Shown here: one piece after another, positions 8,164-17,516 of the stretch | Position numbering within the stretch: position 1 is the first letter of the stretch | Layout of the letters: every line of letters begins with the position of its first letter | Source: Bacteroidaceae bacterium | GTDB lineage: Bacteria > Bacteroidota > Bacteroidia > Bacteroidales > Bacteroidaceae | Direction: 5' to 3' | Assembly: GCA_024697945.1 (NCBI GenBank) | Contig: JAILRU010000031.1 | Coordinates: forward strand, 1 to 64,000 | Length of the DNA: 64,000 nucleotides | Notes under the pieces: model-generated | What the model was told of the DNA's origin: nothing | The model's database searches: none | What the model saw: only the letters and a program-made list of their open reading frames with translations | Position numbers and translations under genes: made by a program

Positions 8164-9330
8164 ATGTCAAACAGGAAACTCAGAATGGGGATGATAGGTG
8201 GTGGCGGACGCGCCATGATAGGTCCCATCCATCTGCGAGCCGCGCTGATGGACAATGATGTCGAACTCGTGTGTGGCTGTTTCAGCCGTAACTATCAGAC
8301 TTCCCTCACCACAGGGCGAGAATGGCACGTGGCCGAGAATCGCATTTATCGCGACTACAAGGAAATGCTGGAGAAGGAGGCTTCCTTGCCCCAGGGCGAA
8401 CGCATGGACTTCGTTGCCATCGTCACGCCCAATAAGGTGCACTACGAGCAGGCCGCTCTGGCTTTGGACAAGGGCTTCGACGTGGTGCTGGACAAACCTC
8501 TGACCTTCTCGCTCGAGGAGGCGCTGAAGTTGGAAGAAAAGGTGAAGCAGACGGGTCTCACGCTGGCGCTCACCCATACCTACTCCGGCTATCCGGCTGT
8601 CAAGGAGATGAAGACGCGCATAGCCGAAGGGCAACTGGGGCGGCTCCGACTGGTCTATGTGGAGTACACCCAGGGATGGCTCTCGCGCCGCATCGAGTTG
8701 GAGGGCGGCAACAATGCCGGTTGGCGCACCGACCCCTCGCTCACCGGCAAGGGAGGTTGTGTGGGTGACATCGGCACTCACGCATGGCATCTGTCGGAAT
8801 ACATTACAGGCGAAAAGGTGACAGAGCTATGTGCCGAACTCAACACCTTTGTCGAGGGGCGACCTGTCGATGATGATGCTGCGGCTTTCCTGCATTATAC
8901 AAATGGTGTCAAAGGCGTGCTCCATGCCACACAGGTGGCGACGGGTGAGGAGAACCGGATTGTCATCCGCGTCTATGGCGAGAACGGCTCGTTCGACTGG
9001 CAGCAGATGGAGCCCAATACCATTATCGCCCGTTGGGCAGACCGTCCTGCCGAAATCATCCGTACGGGCAACGGCTACATGAGCTCTCTGGCACAGTGGA
9101 ACACACGAACCCCAGGCGGGCATCCCGAGGGCTACATCGAGGCCTTTGCCAATATCTACCGCAACTTCACCCAGACACTCCGTGCTCGGGAAAGGGGAGA
9201 GGCTCCTACTCCCGAATGTCTCGACTTCCCCACCGTTCACGATGGCGTGCGTGGTTTGCAGTTCATCGAGACAATGGTGGCCGCAGGCTACAGCCGCGAG
9301 CAGAAGTGGGTCAAGTGGATAGAGCGATAG
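8164..9330 (+). CDS. Gfo/Idh/MocA family NAD(P)-dependent oxidoreductase
   Basis: The 388-residue protein starts with a Rossmann nucleotide-binding loop (MIGGGGRAMIG, residues about 9-19). It has the family's D-K-P motif (VVLDKPLTF, an EKP variant near residue 110) and a C-terminal alpha/beta domain with GGCVGDIGTHAWHL, where the His is probably catalytic. There is no signal peptide, so it acts in the cytoplasm. Family members oxidise or reduce sugars, inositols and related polyols; the substrate here is unknown. It has its own promoter and no metabolic neighbour. The next gene (rpmB) has a separate promoter. The 9331-9445 gap shows nothing recognisable. Confidence 0.9.
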   Translation: MSNRKLRMGMIGGGGRAMIGPIHLRAALMDNDVELVCGCFSRNYQTSLTTGREWHVAENRIYRDYKEMLEKEASLPQGERMDFVAIVTPNKVHYEQAALALDKGFDVVLDKPLTFSLEEALKLEEKVKQTGLTLALTHTYSGYPAVKEMKTRIAEGQLGRLRLVYVEYTQGWLSRRIELEGGNNAGWRTDPSLTGKGGCVGDIGTHAWHLSEYITGEKVTELCAELNTFVEGRPVDDDAAAFLHYTNGVKGVLHATQVATGEENRIVIRVYGENGSFDWQQMEPNTIIARWADRPAEIIRTGNGYMSSLAQWNTRTPGGHPEGYIEAFANIYRNFTQTLRARERGEAPTPECLDFPTVHDGVRGLQFIETMVAAGYSREQKWVKWIER

Positions 9331-9445
9331 GGACGAATGCAGATAATAGGCATCAAAGCGGCAAAGTAAGCTCGTCTAATGCGTGCCAGGAAATGGTATT
9401 CGCTAAAAAAACACATAATAAATAAGAAAAAAGGGATGAAAATGC

Positions 9446-9475
9446 TTGCTGGAATGAAAAAATGTCGTACCTTTG
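9446..9475 (+). promoter_or_regulatory. Promoter of the rpmB-rpmG-DUF4295 operon
   Basis: TTG at 9446-9448, a 19-bp spacer and TACCTTTG at 9468-9475. This is a near-consensus Bacteroidetes promoter, as expected for ribosomal proteins. Confidence 0.8.
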
Positions 9476-9529
9476 CAGCCGGTTTGGAAAAAGTCGTCTA
9501 GTTGGAATAGACTAAAAAGTAAGAGAGAA

Positions 9530-9790
9530 ATGGCTAAGATTTGTCAAATTACAGGTAAGAAAGCCATGATTGGCAACAACGTTTCACACTCCAAGCGTCG
9601 CACAAAGAGACGTTTTGACGTGAACCTGTTTACTAAGAAATTCTACTATGTAGAAGAGGATTGCTGGATCAGTCTGAACATCAGTGCTTCCGGCCTGCGT
9701 TATATCAATAAGGTAGGACTTGACGCCGCTTTGAAGAATGCAGTGGCTCAGGGTTATTGTGATTGGAAAAACATTCGTGTAATCGGCTAA
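9530..9790 (+). CDS. rpmB: 50S ribosomal protein L28
   Basis: The 86-residue protein starts [20 protein letters not shown], which is the L28 signature. It has the basic segment [14 protein letters not shown], and the length is right for Bacteroidetes. It is a structural protein of the large ribosomal subunit. I set the start at the ATG at 9530; the open frame extends upstream only through the promoter and leader, whose TACCTTTG element ends at 9475. Spacing to rpmG is 67 bp, and the three genes to 10304 form one operon. Confidence 0.97.
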   Translation: MAKICQITGKKAMIGNNVSHSKRRTKRRFDVNLFTKKFYYVEEDCWISLNISASGLRYINKVGLDAALKNAVAQGYCDWKNIRVIG

Positions 9791-9857
9791 GTGATTTAAA
9801 GATTTAATGATTTCCCATCAACAGAAAAGGAAATCGTTAAGTCATAAAATTTAAGTT

Positions 9858-10046
9858 ATGGCAAAGAAAGTTAAAGGCAACAGAATTCAGGTGATTCTGG
9901 AATGCACAGAGATGAAGCAGAGCGGACTGCCCGGTACGTCTCGCTACATTACCACAAAGAACAGGAAGAATACTCCTGAGCGCATGGAGCTCAAGAAGTA
10001 TAATCCCATTCTGAAGAGAATGACTGTTCACAAGGAAATTAAGTAA
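9858..10046 (+). CDS. rpmG: 50S ribosomal protein L33
   Basis: The 62-residue protein [18 protein letters not shown]...[20 protein letters not shown] is typical L33. Only one Cys is seen (ECTE), so this is the zinc-free type. The order rpmB-rpmG followed by a DUF4295 gene is standard in Bacteroidales. Confidence 0.97.
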   Translation: MAKKVKGNRIQVILECTEMKQSGLPGTSRYITTKNRKNTPERMELKKYNPILKRMTVHKEIK

Positions 10047-10051
10047 TAACA

Positions 10052-10089
10052 AAGGTTATAAGGTCGTAAGGTTATGAGGTTGTGAGGTG
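10052..10089. repeat. AAGGTTATAAGGTCGTAAGG-type intergenic repeat
   Basis: Four or so imperfect copies of an 8-9-base AGGTTATA / AGGTCGTA / AGGTTATG / AGGTTGTG unit lie between rpmG and the DUF4295 gene. Confidence 0.6.
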
Positions 10090-10145
10090 ATAAAACCTCT
10101 ATCCCTGAAAGCGAAGCGACCAGAACCCTAAAAACCTAATAGAAT

Positions 10146-10304
10146 ATGGCAAAGAAAACAGTCGCAACCCTTCAGACGGGTAAGAATGATGGCCGTTCAT
10201 ACACCAAGGTTATCAAGATGGTGAAGAACCCTCAGACAGGTTCCTACTCTTTCGACGAGCAGATGGTTCCCAACGAGGCCGTTAAGGATTTCTTCAAGAA
10301 CTAA
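10146..10304 (+). CDS. DUF4295 small basic protein
   Basis: The 52-residue protein starts MAKKTVATLQTGKNDGR and contains KVIKMVKNPQTGSYSF and VPNEAVKDFF. This is the DUF4295 family, found in Bacteroidetes directly after rpmG. The basic composition and conserved place in a ribosomal-protein operon suggest a ribosome-associated role, but that is inference. ftsY commonly follows this trio in the group; here an M16 protease gene follows instead. Confidence 0.9.
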   Translation: MAKKTVATLQTGKNDGRSYTKVIKMVKNPQTGSYSFDEQMVPNEAVKDFFKN

Positions 10305-10329
10305 TAGTTGTTTAAAGTTAAATAAGTGG

Positions 10330-10367
10330 AAGGCGGGAAGCACCTGAAAAGGCTACCCGCCTTTTTT
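10330..10367 (+). terminator. Terminator after the rpmB operon
   Basis: The stem AAGGCGGG (10330-10337) with CCCGCCTT (10356-10363) is followed by a continuing T-run to 10367. The M16 gene starts 19 bp later, so its transcription may rely on read-through or on a promoter I did not find. Confidence 0.85.
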
Positions 10368-10385
10368 GATTACCAGGTCAAGTTT

Positions 10386-11660
10386 ATGCAGACTTTCACG
10401 CTTCCATGCGGCTTACGTGTCGTCTGTGCTCCAGGGCAGACAAACGTGGTATATCTTGGTATCGCTGTCGATGCCGGGACACGTCACGAACTGCCCAGCG
10501 AAAGCGGAATGGCGCACTTCACCGAGCACATGTCCTTCAAGGGGACACAACGTCGTTCGGCTCGGCAGGTCCTCTCGGCAATGGAGAGTGTGGGGGGTGA
10601 GCTGAATGCTTTTACGGGCAAGGAGGAAACGGTTTATTACTGTACATGTCTGGAGCAGCATGTGTCGCGTGCTATCGACCTGTTGCTCGATATCGCCTTG
10701 GACAGCACCTATCCTCAAGAGGAAATGAACCGTGAGGTGGAAGTCGTAGTCGATGAGATTGAAAGTTACCTTGACCAGCCGGCAGAGATGATCTATGATG
10801 AGTTTGAGAGCCTGATGTTTCCCAATTATCCTTTGGGTCGCAATATCCTGGGTGATGCAGAGACGCTGCGAACTTTTCGTACTGCCGATATGCAGCGCTT
10901 CACTCATCGATTGTATCATCCCGACAACATGGTGCTCTATGTCTTGGGAAATGTTGAGCCGGAGAAGGTGGTTCGGACAATTCAAAATTCTCGGATGCTT
11001 CAGCACCAAGGCGCGATTGTAGTCGCGGAACAAAAATTCAAAATTCAAAATGATGCGCAAGGTCCGAGCCAAGCACCGTTCAAGGATATTCTCCCCATTA
11101 AGGGGGAGTTAGAGGGGGTCTTTACCCGCCAGAAAGGCACCCACCAGGCGCATGTGGTTATTGGTGCACAGGCTTTCGGAGCCAACGACCCGCGCCACCT
11201 GCACATGTATTTCCTTAGTAATATGTTGGGCGGACCGGCTATGAGTAGCCGGCTCAACCTTGCTTTGCGTGAACGCAACGGACTGGTTTATACAGTAGAA
11301 AGTAATTGCACTGCCTATACTGATACAGGAGTTTGGTCTGTCTATTATGGTTGCGATGTTGCCGACAGAGCCCGTTGCCGCCGCCTCGTCATCCGGGAAC
11401 TGGAACGTCTGACCGAACGACCGATGCCCCAGCGCACGTTGGATGCTGCACGTCGTCAGTTGAAGGGTCAGATAGGTATATCATACGATAATTTCGAGAA
11501 TGTGGCTATCGGAATGGCGAAGCGTTTTCTTCACTATGGCCGCACCCTTTCTCAACAGCAATTCTTCGAGCAATTGGATGCTATTACAGCCGAGGATTTG
11601 CTCACGACGGCTCAAACCGTTTTTGCTCCCGATAGACTTTTGACATTGGAATATGTCTAA
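10386..11660 (+). CDS. M16 family zinc metalloprotease (pitrilysin/processing peptidase type)
   Basis: The 424-residue protein begins MQTFTLPCGLRVVCAPGQTN. The zinc motif HFTEH (inverted HxxEH) is near residue 48, followed by the distal Glu in REVEVVVDEIES. The C-terminal half has the second M16 domain (THQAHVVIGAQAF ... NGLVYTVES). There is no signal peptide. The start at 10386 is chosen because upstream codons translate the terminator hairpin. The linker between the two halves, about residues 217-247, is made of dispersed repeat DNA translated in frame (see the repeat at 11033). Family members degrade short peptides or process precursors; the substrate is unknown. Confidence 0.92.
   Translation: MQTFTLPCGLRVVCAPGQTNVVYLGIAVDAGTRHELPSESGMAHFTEHMSFKGTQRRSARQVLSAMESVGGELNAFTGKEETVYYCTCLEQHVSRAIDLLLDIALDSTYPQEEMNREVEVVVDEIESYLDQPAEMIYDEFESLMFPNYPLGRNILGDAETLRTFRTADMQRFTHRLYHPDNMVLYVLGNVEPEKVVRTIQNSRMLQHQGAIVVAEQKFKIQNDAQGPSQAPFKDILPIKGELEGVFTRQKGTHQAHVVIGAQAFGANDPRHLHMYFLSNMLGGPAMSSRLNLALRERNGLVYTVESNCTAYTDTGVWSVYYGCDVADRARCRRLVIRELERLTERPMPQRTLDAARRQLKGQIGISYDNFENVAIGMAKRFLHYGRTLSQQQFFEQLDAITAEDLLTTAQTVFAPDRLLTLEYV
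11033..11124. repeat. Dispersed repeat DNA translated inside the M16 gene
   Basis: The stretch begins with a CAAAATTCAAAATTC-type A/T repeat (about 11033-11051) and ends with CTCCCCATTAAGGGGGAG and AGTTAGAGGGGGTCTTTA (11107-11124). The last 18 bases occur exactly, in the other orientation, at 28231-28248 beside the recO start. It encodes KFKIQND and ILPIKGELEGVFT with no frame break. Confidence 0.8.
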
Positions 11661-11872
11661 AAGTGACAAATACGGGCCATTTTTGCTTTTTTCTTAGTTT
11701 TTCCCCCACCTTTTTGCAATGTGATGAAAAAAGTTTTCAACAATGCAAAAGGAGGCACTATAATGTGCTGAAATCCCTTTGAATACAAGCTTTTAAGCAA
11801 GTCGTTTGCGAGCAAAACATGAAGTTATGCACAAGTTATGGCTATATATAAATAAAAAAAAATTAAAAAATA

Positions 11873-11904
11873 TGTGGGGAATTGTGGGGAATTGTGTATC
11901 TTTG
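11873..11904 (+). promoter_or_regulatory. mraZ promoter with two TGGGG boxes at 10-bp spacing
   Basis: TGGGG occurs at 11875-11879 and 11885-11889, with AATTG between them, and the -7 element TATCTTTG is at 11897-11904. MraZ proteins are known to bind TGGGN direct repeats separated by 5 nt in front of their own operon. These boxes cover the -33 region, so binding should repress. The rest of the 278-bp gap after the M16 gene shows only A/T-rich DNA. Confidence 0.75.
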
Positions 11905-11938
11905 CACCAAAAATTACTGATAAAAGAAAAAAAGTGCG

Positions 11939-12388
11939 ATGAGATTCACTGGAAGCATAGACGCCAAGACGGACGAAAAGGGACGTGTTTTCGTGCCCAG
12001 TGTCTTCCGTAAAATCCTGCAGAAGGAGAAGGAGGAAGGCCTGGTGTTGCGTCGCGACATCTTTGAGAACTGTCTGGTGCTCTATCCCAAGAGTGTGTGG
12101 GACGCTCAGGTTGATACCGTCCGAGCCCGTACCAATCCTTTTGACCGCCATCAGCGTCAAGGTATGCGCCTCTTCACTGCCGATGCCGAGAATATCACTT
12201 TGGACAGTGGTGGCCGAATGCTCATTCCGCGACGTTACTTGGAACATGCCGGCATAAAGAGCGATGTGCGGTTCATAGGGGTAGATGATACTATCGAGAT
12301 TTGGAGTAAACAGGCAGCCGAAGGTCTGCTGAGCAATCCCGAAGAGGTGGCGAACATCTTGGAGGATATGATGAGAGATAATAACTGA
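11939..12388 (+). CDS. mraZ: Transcriptional regulator MraZ
   Basis: The 149-residue protein has two SpoVT/AbrB-like MraZ halves: DAKTDEKGRVFVPSVFRKIL near residues 6-25 and the second with GGRMLIPRRYLEHAGI near residues 85-100. Both have the family's D-K-GR / GR-x-IP core. It binds DNA as a ring and controls the division and cell-wall cluster it heads. Candidate sites are directly upstream. It ends 2 bp before rsmH, so the two are translationally close. Confidence 0.95.
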   Translation: MRFTGSIDAKTDEKGRVFVPSVFRKILQKEKEEGLVLRRDIFENCLVLYPKSVWDAQVDTVRARTNPFDRHQRQGMRLFTADAENITLDSGGRMLIPRRYLEHAGIKSDVRFIGVDDTIEIWSKQAAEGLLSNPEEVANILEDMMRDNN

Positions 12389-12390
12389 CA

Positions 12391-13320
12391 ATGTGCGCGA
12401 AGTGTGAGGAATATCATGTGCCGGTTCTGCTGCAGGCGGCGGTGGATGGGCTGAATGTACAGCCAGGCGGCATATATGTGGACCTCACCTTTGGTGGTGG
12501 TGGTCACAGCAGGGAGATTCTCCGACGCCTGAAAGGCACAGGGCATCTCTACAGCTTCGACCAAGACCAGGATGTACTGCTCAATGCTGCTGAGTTGGAA
12601 GGCGAAAAGAATTTCACTTTCATCCGCAGCAACTTCCGCTTCCTGAAGAACTGGATGCTCTACTATGGGCACGAACAGGTGGACGGCATTCTGGCAGATT
12701 TGGGTGTGAGCAGTCATCATCTCGACGAGGAAGGACGCGGTTTCAGCTTTCGCTTCGATGCTCCGCTCGATATGCGAATGAACCAACGGGCCAGCCTTGA
12801 TGCTAAGCGTATCGTGGAGGAGTATAGCGAGGAGCAACTCTCAGACATCCTCTACCTATATGGCGAACTGAAGAACAGTCGTCGCATAGCATCAGCCATC
12901 GTCAAGGCACGTCAGCAAAAGCCCATCACCACTACGACAGAGTTGGTGGAAGTCCTTAAGCCGCTGACGGGCTACGACCGCGAAAAGAAAGACCTGGCGC
13001 GTGTCTTTCAGGCTCTCCGCATCGAAGTGAATGGTGAGATGGTCGCCCTGAGACAGATGCTTGTTGCTGCTTCAGAACTGCTCAAACCGGCTGGTCGCCT
13101 AAGCATCCTTACCTATCACTCCCTCGAGGACCGAATGGTAAAAAATATGGTGAAGGCCGGTAATGTGGAAGGAAAGGTGGAGACGGATCTCTTCGGGCGC
13201 AGTGATGCTCCTTTGGAGGCTGTCAATCGCAGTATCATCACTCCCGATGCCGAGGAACAGAATAACAATCCTCGCAGCCGTTCGGCAAAATTGAGGGTGG
13301 CAGAAAAGAGAGGTTCGTAA
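12391..13320 (+). CDS. rsmH: 16S rRNA m4C1402 methyltransferase RsmH
   Basis: The 309-residue protein has the SAM-binding loop DLTFGGGGHSREIL near residues 31-44, DGILADLGVSSHHLD near residues 98-112 and LTYHSLEDRMVK near residue 240. These are hallmarks of RsmH (MraW), which N4-methylates C1402 of 16S rRNA. It is second in the cluster as in most bacteria and has normal length. Confidence 0.97.
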   Translation: MCAKCEEYHVPVLLQAAVDGLNVQPGGIYVDLTFGGGGHSREILRRLKGTGHLYSFDQDQDVLLNAAELEGEKNFTFIRSNFRFLKNWMLYYGHEQVDGILADLGVSSHHLDEEGRGFSFRFDAPLDMRMNQRASLDAKRIVEEYSEEQLSDILYLYGELKNSRRIASAIVKARQQKPITTTTELVEVLKPLTGYDREKKDLARVFQALRIEVNGEMVALRQMLVAASELLKPAGRLSILTYHSLEDRMVKNMVKAGNVEGKVETDLFGRSDAPLEAVNRSIITPDAEEQNNNPRSRSAKLRVAEKRGS

Positions 13321-13347
13321 TAAAGTAATGTAGAAATAACGAAACAG

Positions 13348-13860
13348 ATGGCAGAGATAGAATTTGAAAACTTGGAAGAGCTTCAGGAAGAGGCTATGGC
13401 TGTTGCTGGGCAGGATGCGGTTGACGGGACTCCGGAAACTCAAGAATCTCTGGAGGTTCAAGAATCTCTGGATAAAAAGGAGCCTGTCAGCAATCAGGAG
13501 AAGCTGATGCGTTCACTGGTGAGCGACGATGATGAGGCAGAAGAGCTATCCCTTGACGGTATTCGTCAGATACTGGATGCTGCACCTCGCTGGTTTCTCA
13601 GTCAGTGGAAAATGATGCTGCTTTGCCTGGTTGGTGTTTTCCTCTACATTACCAATGGCTACCAGGCACAAATGGAGATGATGAAGGAAACAGAGCTCGA
13701 AGCAGAACTCAAGGACTGGCGCTATCGAAGCATCACACGTGTTAGCGAACTCACACAAATCTGCCGCCAGAGCCAGCTTGAGCAGAAACTCCGTGAACAA
13801 GGTGACACCTCTCTGGTATCCAGTAAGATGGCACCATTTATTATTAAAGTGAAAGAATAA
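13348..13860 (+). CDS. ftsL: FtsL-like cell division protein
   Basis: The 170-residue protein has an acidic cytoplasmic N-terminus (about 95 residues, with the near-repeat QESLEVQESL), one membrane segment (MMLLCLVGVFLYI, about residues 90-105) and a short periplasmic part likely to form a coiled coil (MEMMKETELEAELKDW). Topology, size and position between rsmH and ftsI match FtsL, which pairs with FtsQ/FtsB and activates FtsWI. Primary sequence is poorly conserved in this family, so the name rests on position and topology. The long acidic N-terminus is typical of Bacteroidetes. Confidence 0.85.
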   Translation: MAEIEFENLEELQEEAMAVAGQDAVDGTPETQESLEVQESLDKKEPVSNQEKLMRSLVSDDDEAEELSLDGIRQILDAAPRWFLSQWKMMLLCLVGVFLYITNGYQAQMEMMKETELEAELKDWRYRSITRVSELTQICRQSQLEQKLREQGDTSLVSSKMAPFIIKVKE

Positions 13861-13871
13861 GTCCTAAGAAT

Positions 13872-15989
13872 ATGCAAACCAAAAAAAATAAAGCTCCCAG
13901 ACGCTACATCGTCATCTTCTTCCTGATGTGCTTGGCTGGATTGTATATCTTGGGCAAGGCTCTTTATACCATGCTCCCACCAGAGAGTGATTATTGGAAG
14001 GAGGTTGCTCGTAACAGCAAGACTTCGCAGATAGATGCCAATCGCGGCAACATTCTTTCTTGTGACCATCAGGTGCTTTCTGGCACAGTGCCCAAATATT
14101 CCCTCTTTTTGGATTTTGCTGTGCGCGACCCCGACCCGAAAATCGAGGCCAAGACGCGTGCTTTCCGTGATTCGGCTTTCCGTGTTGATCTGGATAGCAT
14201 TGCTGATGGACTGGCTCGCATCTTCCCTGAACATAATGCAAAATGGTTCCGCGAACGATTGCTTCAAGGCAAGAAGGTTGGGAGATACTCATGGCCTATC
14301 TATCCGAGGAAGTTGGTTACCTATGTTGAGTACCGTGCTTGCTTAGAGTTACCTTTCTTCCGCGAAGGTAAGTATCGCAGCGGTTTCCATGGAGATGAGA
14401 TGTTGCTTCGGTACAGGCCTTATGGCGAATTGGCCAGCCGAACTATTGGCACACTCTACCAAGATACTACTGGTCAGCCTAAATGCGGACTGGAATTGAG
14501 CTTCGACAGCATCTTGCGAGGAAAGCCCGGCACAGAGCATTCCATTAGGGTGCGCAACCGAAAAGTACATGTCGTTGATACTCCGGCAGAGAATGGCCAT
14601 GACCTGCTTACTACTATTGACATCAACATCCAGGACTTTGCCGACCGTACCCTGCGCAGCAAACTGAAGGAAGAAGGCGTCCAAGGTGAAATCGGTGTAG
14701 TCATTGTGATGGAAGTCAAGACGGGTGACGTGAAGGCCATCGTCAACCTGACTCGAGGCAAGGACGGCGATTACTATGAGTTGAAGAACAATGCCGTGAG
14801 CGACCTCTGGGAACCAGGTTCCACCTTCAAGACCGCCAGCATTATGGTGGCTCTGGAAGATGGGAAGATTAACTTGAATAAGACTGTGAACTGTGCGCCT
14901 GGCACCTATATGATGCATGGAAAGTGGATGAAGGACCATAACTGGAGGAAAGGCGGCTACAAGAAACCACTCCAGGTGAAGGATATTTTAGGATATAGCA
15001 GCAATATTGGTGTCAGCAGAATCATCGATGAGGCTTACGGCGACAATCCCACAGCATACGTTGAAGGTCTGCATCGTGAGGGCGTAGGCATTCCTCTCAA
15101 TCTCCCGTTTGTAGGCAAGGGTGAGCCACGTGTTCCGCATCCGAAAGACAACAATCGCCACTGGAGCAAGACCGACCTGCCTTGGATGAGCATCGGCTAT
15201 GTTACAATGCTGCCGCCTATCAGCACCCTTACCTTCTATAATGCCATTGCCAATGGTGGTAAGATGGTCAAGCCACGTTTCGTGAAGGCGGAACTGAAAG
15301 ATGGAATGGTGGTGCGTGAGTTCCCAACCGAGGTCATCAAGGAGCGCATCTGCAAGCCTTCCACATTGAAAGATATTCAGTATTGTCTGGAGTACGTCGT
15401 CAGTGGCGGACTCGGCAAGAAGGCAGGCAATGGCGGCAGACTTTTCAAGGTGAGCGGAAAGACGGGAACAGCCATGTTCAGTGAAAATGGCAGATACGGC
15501 CGTAAGCACATGGTGAGCTTCTGCGGCTACTTCCCCAGCGATAATCCAAAATATAGTTGTATCGTGTGCATAAAGCATCAGCAGCCATATCCGTCTGGCG
15601 GTGGCCAGTGTGGACCGGTCTTCAGCGAAATATCACAGTATATCATGTCTCGCGACTCTGTGCGCAGTGCAGCATTGGCAGCCGACAGCAACTCCGTTTT
15701 CGTTCCTGAGGTAACAAAGGGAAGCAGGAAACGTGCAGAAGCCATTGTTGAGGGTATGGGTCTGACAGATAAGCGGCTCGATGTGGCAGAATCCGACACT
15801 ATGTCGCTGACCAAAGTTCCCGATGTAACCGGAATGGGAGCAAAAGATGCTGTCTATGCATTGCAGAAACGTGGCATGCGTGTCCGCATTAACGGCTTCG
15901 GACAGATTGTCAAACAAGACATCGCCCCGGGTTCCTTTGCCACCAAAGGGAATACCATTACGCTAACAGCTTCGCCCAAGAAATTCTGA
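13872..15989 (+). CDS. ftsI: Septal peptidoglycan transpeptidase FtsI (PBP3) with PASTA domain
   Basis: The 705-residue protein has an N-terminal membrane anchor ([17 protein letters not shown]), a PBP dimerisation domain and a transpeptidase domain. The active-site motifs are STFK near residue 317 (nucleophile Ser), SSN near residue 375 and KTGT near residue 530. It ends with one PASTA domain ([20 protein letters not shown]). It cross-links septal peptidoglycan in the periplasm with FtsW, encoded five genes downstream. It starts 11 bp after ftsL. Confidence 0.97.
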   Translation: MQTKKNKAPRRYIVIFFLMCLAGLYILGKALYTMLPPESDYWKEVARNSKTSQIDANRGNILSCDHQVLSGTVPKYSLFLDFAVRDPDPKIEAKTRAFRDSAFRVDLDSIADGLARIFPEHNAKWFRERLLQGKKVGRYSWPIYPRKLVTYVEYRACLELPFFREGKYRSGFHGDEMLLRYRPYGELASRTIGTLYQDTTGQPKCGLELSFDSILRGKPGTEHSIRVRNRKVHVVDTPAENGHDLLTTIDINIQDFADRTLRSKLKEEGVQGEIGVVIVMEVKTGDVKAIVNLTRGKDGDYYELKNNAVSDLWEPGSTFKTASIMVALEDGKINLNKTVNCAPGTYMMHGKWMKDHNWRKGGYKKPLQVKDILGYSSNIGVSRIIDEAYGDNPTAYVEGLHREGVGIPLNLPFVGKGEPRVPHPKDNNRHWSKTDLPWMSIGYVTMLPPISTLTFYNAIANGGKMVKPRFVKAELKDGMVVREFPTEVIKERICKPSTLKDIQYCLEYVVSGGLGKKAGNGGRLFKVSGKTGTAMFSENGRYGRKHMVSFCGYFPSDNPKYSCIVCIKHQQPYPSGGGQCGPVFSEISQYIMSRDSVRSAALAADSNSVFVPEVTKGSRKRAEAIVEGMGLTDKRLDVAESDTMSLTKVPDVTGMGAKDAVYALQKRGMRVRINGFGQIVKQDIAPGSFATKGNTITLTASPKKF

Positions 15990-16020
15990 ATACTCAAACA
16001 CTCTGAATACTCTGATAATA

Positions 16021-17475
16021 ATGAACATACAACAACTGATACAAGACTGCAAACCACAGCAAATAGTGGGTAGCATTGATAAAGAAGTGACTGGCATTGA
16101 GATAGACAGTCGCCGCATTCAAAAAGGTGCAGCATTTGTGGCTATGCGAGGCACACAGGTGGATGGCCATACCTTCATCGGCAAGGCTATAGAACTGGGT
16201 GCCATAGTGGTGGTATGCGAACAACTGCCCGAAACGACTGTTAAAGACGTTACCTATCTCGTCTATCCCAATACAGAGGATGTGGTGGGCATCTTGGCTA
16301 CACACTTTTTTGGAGATCCGACTCAGAGGATGCACCTCATCGGTGTGACAGGCACTAATGGCAAAACCACCATTGCTACTGTCCTATATAATATCTTCCG
16401 CGGACTTGGGTATAAGTGCGGTCTTTGCAGTACCGTCTGCAATTATATTGACGGAGAACCCGTGCCCACAGAGTGCACTACTCCAGACCCCATCACTCTG
16501 AACCGCCTGCTCGGACAGATGGCCGACGCGGGTTGTGCCTATGCCTTTATGGAGGTGAGTAGCCACAGTGTCAGTCAGAAGCGTATAGGCGGTCTTGTTT
16601 TCTCCGGAGGTATCTTCACCAATCTTACTCGCGACCATCTCGATTATCATGGAACTTTCGAGAACTATCGTGATGCCAAGAAAGGCTTCTTCGATGCTCT
16701 TCCCAAGGATGCCTTTGCCATCATCAATGCTGATGACCGTAACGGAATGGTGATGGTACAGAACTGCGCTGCAAAAGTAAAGACCTATTCGCTCCATTCT
16801 GCAGCCGACTTCAAGGCCCGCATTATGGAGGAGAGTTTCGAGGGCATGGACCTGGAGATTGACGGTCGGGAGGTGAGCGTACAATTTGTTGGGCGCTTCA
16901 ATGTCAGCAATCTGCTTGCTGTCTATGGGACTGCAGTCATGTTGGGTGTTGACCCTCAGCAGGCGCTGGTGCTGCTTAGTGCCCAGAAGCCCGTCAATGG
17001 TCGTTTCGAAGCTATCCGCTCTAAGGAAGGTGTTACGGCTATCGTCGATTATGCCCATACACCTGATGCTCTGGTCAATGTGCTTACTACCATTAACGAG
17101 GTGCTGCAGGGACGCGGCAAGTGTTGGACTGTCTGTGGTGCTGGCGGCAATCGTGACAAGGGGAAGCGTCCCCTTATGGCACAGGAGGCAGTGAAGCATA
17201 GCGACCGTGTCATTATTACCAGCGATAATCCTCGCAATGAAGAACCACAGGAGATTATCAATGATATGTTAGCCGGCCTCGATGCCTCACAGCGTCGCAG
17301 TGTTATCAGCATTGTGGACCGTCGTGAAGCCATCCGCACAGCCTGCACGATGGCTCAGCCTGGTGATGTCATCCTTGTTGCCGGTAAGGGACACGAAGAC
17401 TATCAAATCATTCAGGGAGTGAAGCATCACTTCGACGACCACGAAGTGATTCGCGAAGCGTTTAACATTGACTAA
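16021..17475 (+). CDS. murE: UDP-MurNAc-tripeptide ligase MurE
   Basis: The 484-residue protein has the Mur ligase ATP loop [14 protein letters not shown] near residues 105-118, the central-domain TTPDP and [12 protein letters not shown] segments, and the C-terminal [14 protein letters not shown] and SDNPRNE motifs. DNPRNE is near the D-N-P-R motif of meso-diaminopimelate-adding enzymes, so the third residue added is probably meso-DAP. Cytoplasmic. No murF follows before mraY, as is usual in Bacteroidetes. Confidence 0.96.
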   Translation: MNIQQLIQDCKPQQIVGSIDKEVTGIEIDSRRIQKGAAFVAMRGTQVDGHTFIGKAIELGAIVVVCEQLPETTVKDVTYLVYPNTEDVVGILATHFFGDPTQRMHLIGVTGTNGKTTIATVLYNIFRGLGYKCGLCSTVCNYIDGEPVPTECTTPDPITLNRLLGQMADAGCAYAFMEVSSHSVSQKRIGGLVFSGGIFTNLTRDHLDYHGTFENYRDAKKGFFDALPKDAFAIINADDRNGMVMVQNCAAKVKTYSLHSAADFKARIMEESFEGMDLEIDGREVSVQFVGRFNVSNLLAVYGTAVMLGVDPQQALVLLSAQKPVNGRFEAIRSKEGVTAIVDYAHTPDALVNVLTTINEVLQGRGKCWTVCGAGGNRDKGKRPLMAQEAVKHSDRVIITSDNPRNEEPQEIINDMLAGLDASQRRSVISIVDRREAIRTACTMAQPGDVILVAGKGHEDYQIIQGVKHHFDDHEVIREAFNID

Positions 17476-17476
17476 T

Positions 17477-17515
17477 TAATAAATAGTAAATAAATAGTAA
17501 ATAGTAAATAATATA
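17477..17515. repeat. AATAGTAAATA-type repeat between murE and mraY
   Basis: Several imperfect copies of AATAGTAAATA fill the whole 41-bp spacer. They may supply an A-rich translation-start region for mraY. Confidence 0.6.
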
Positions 17516-17516
17516 G

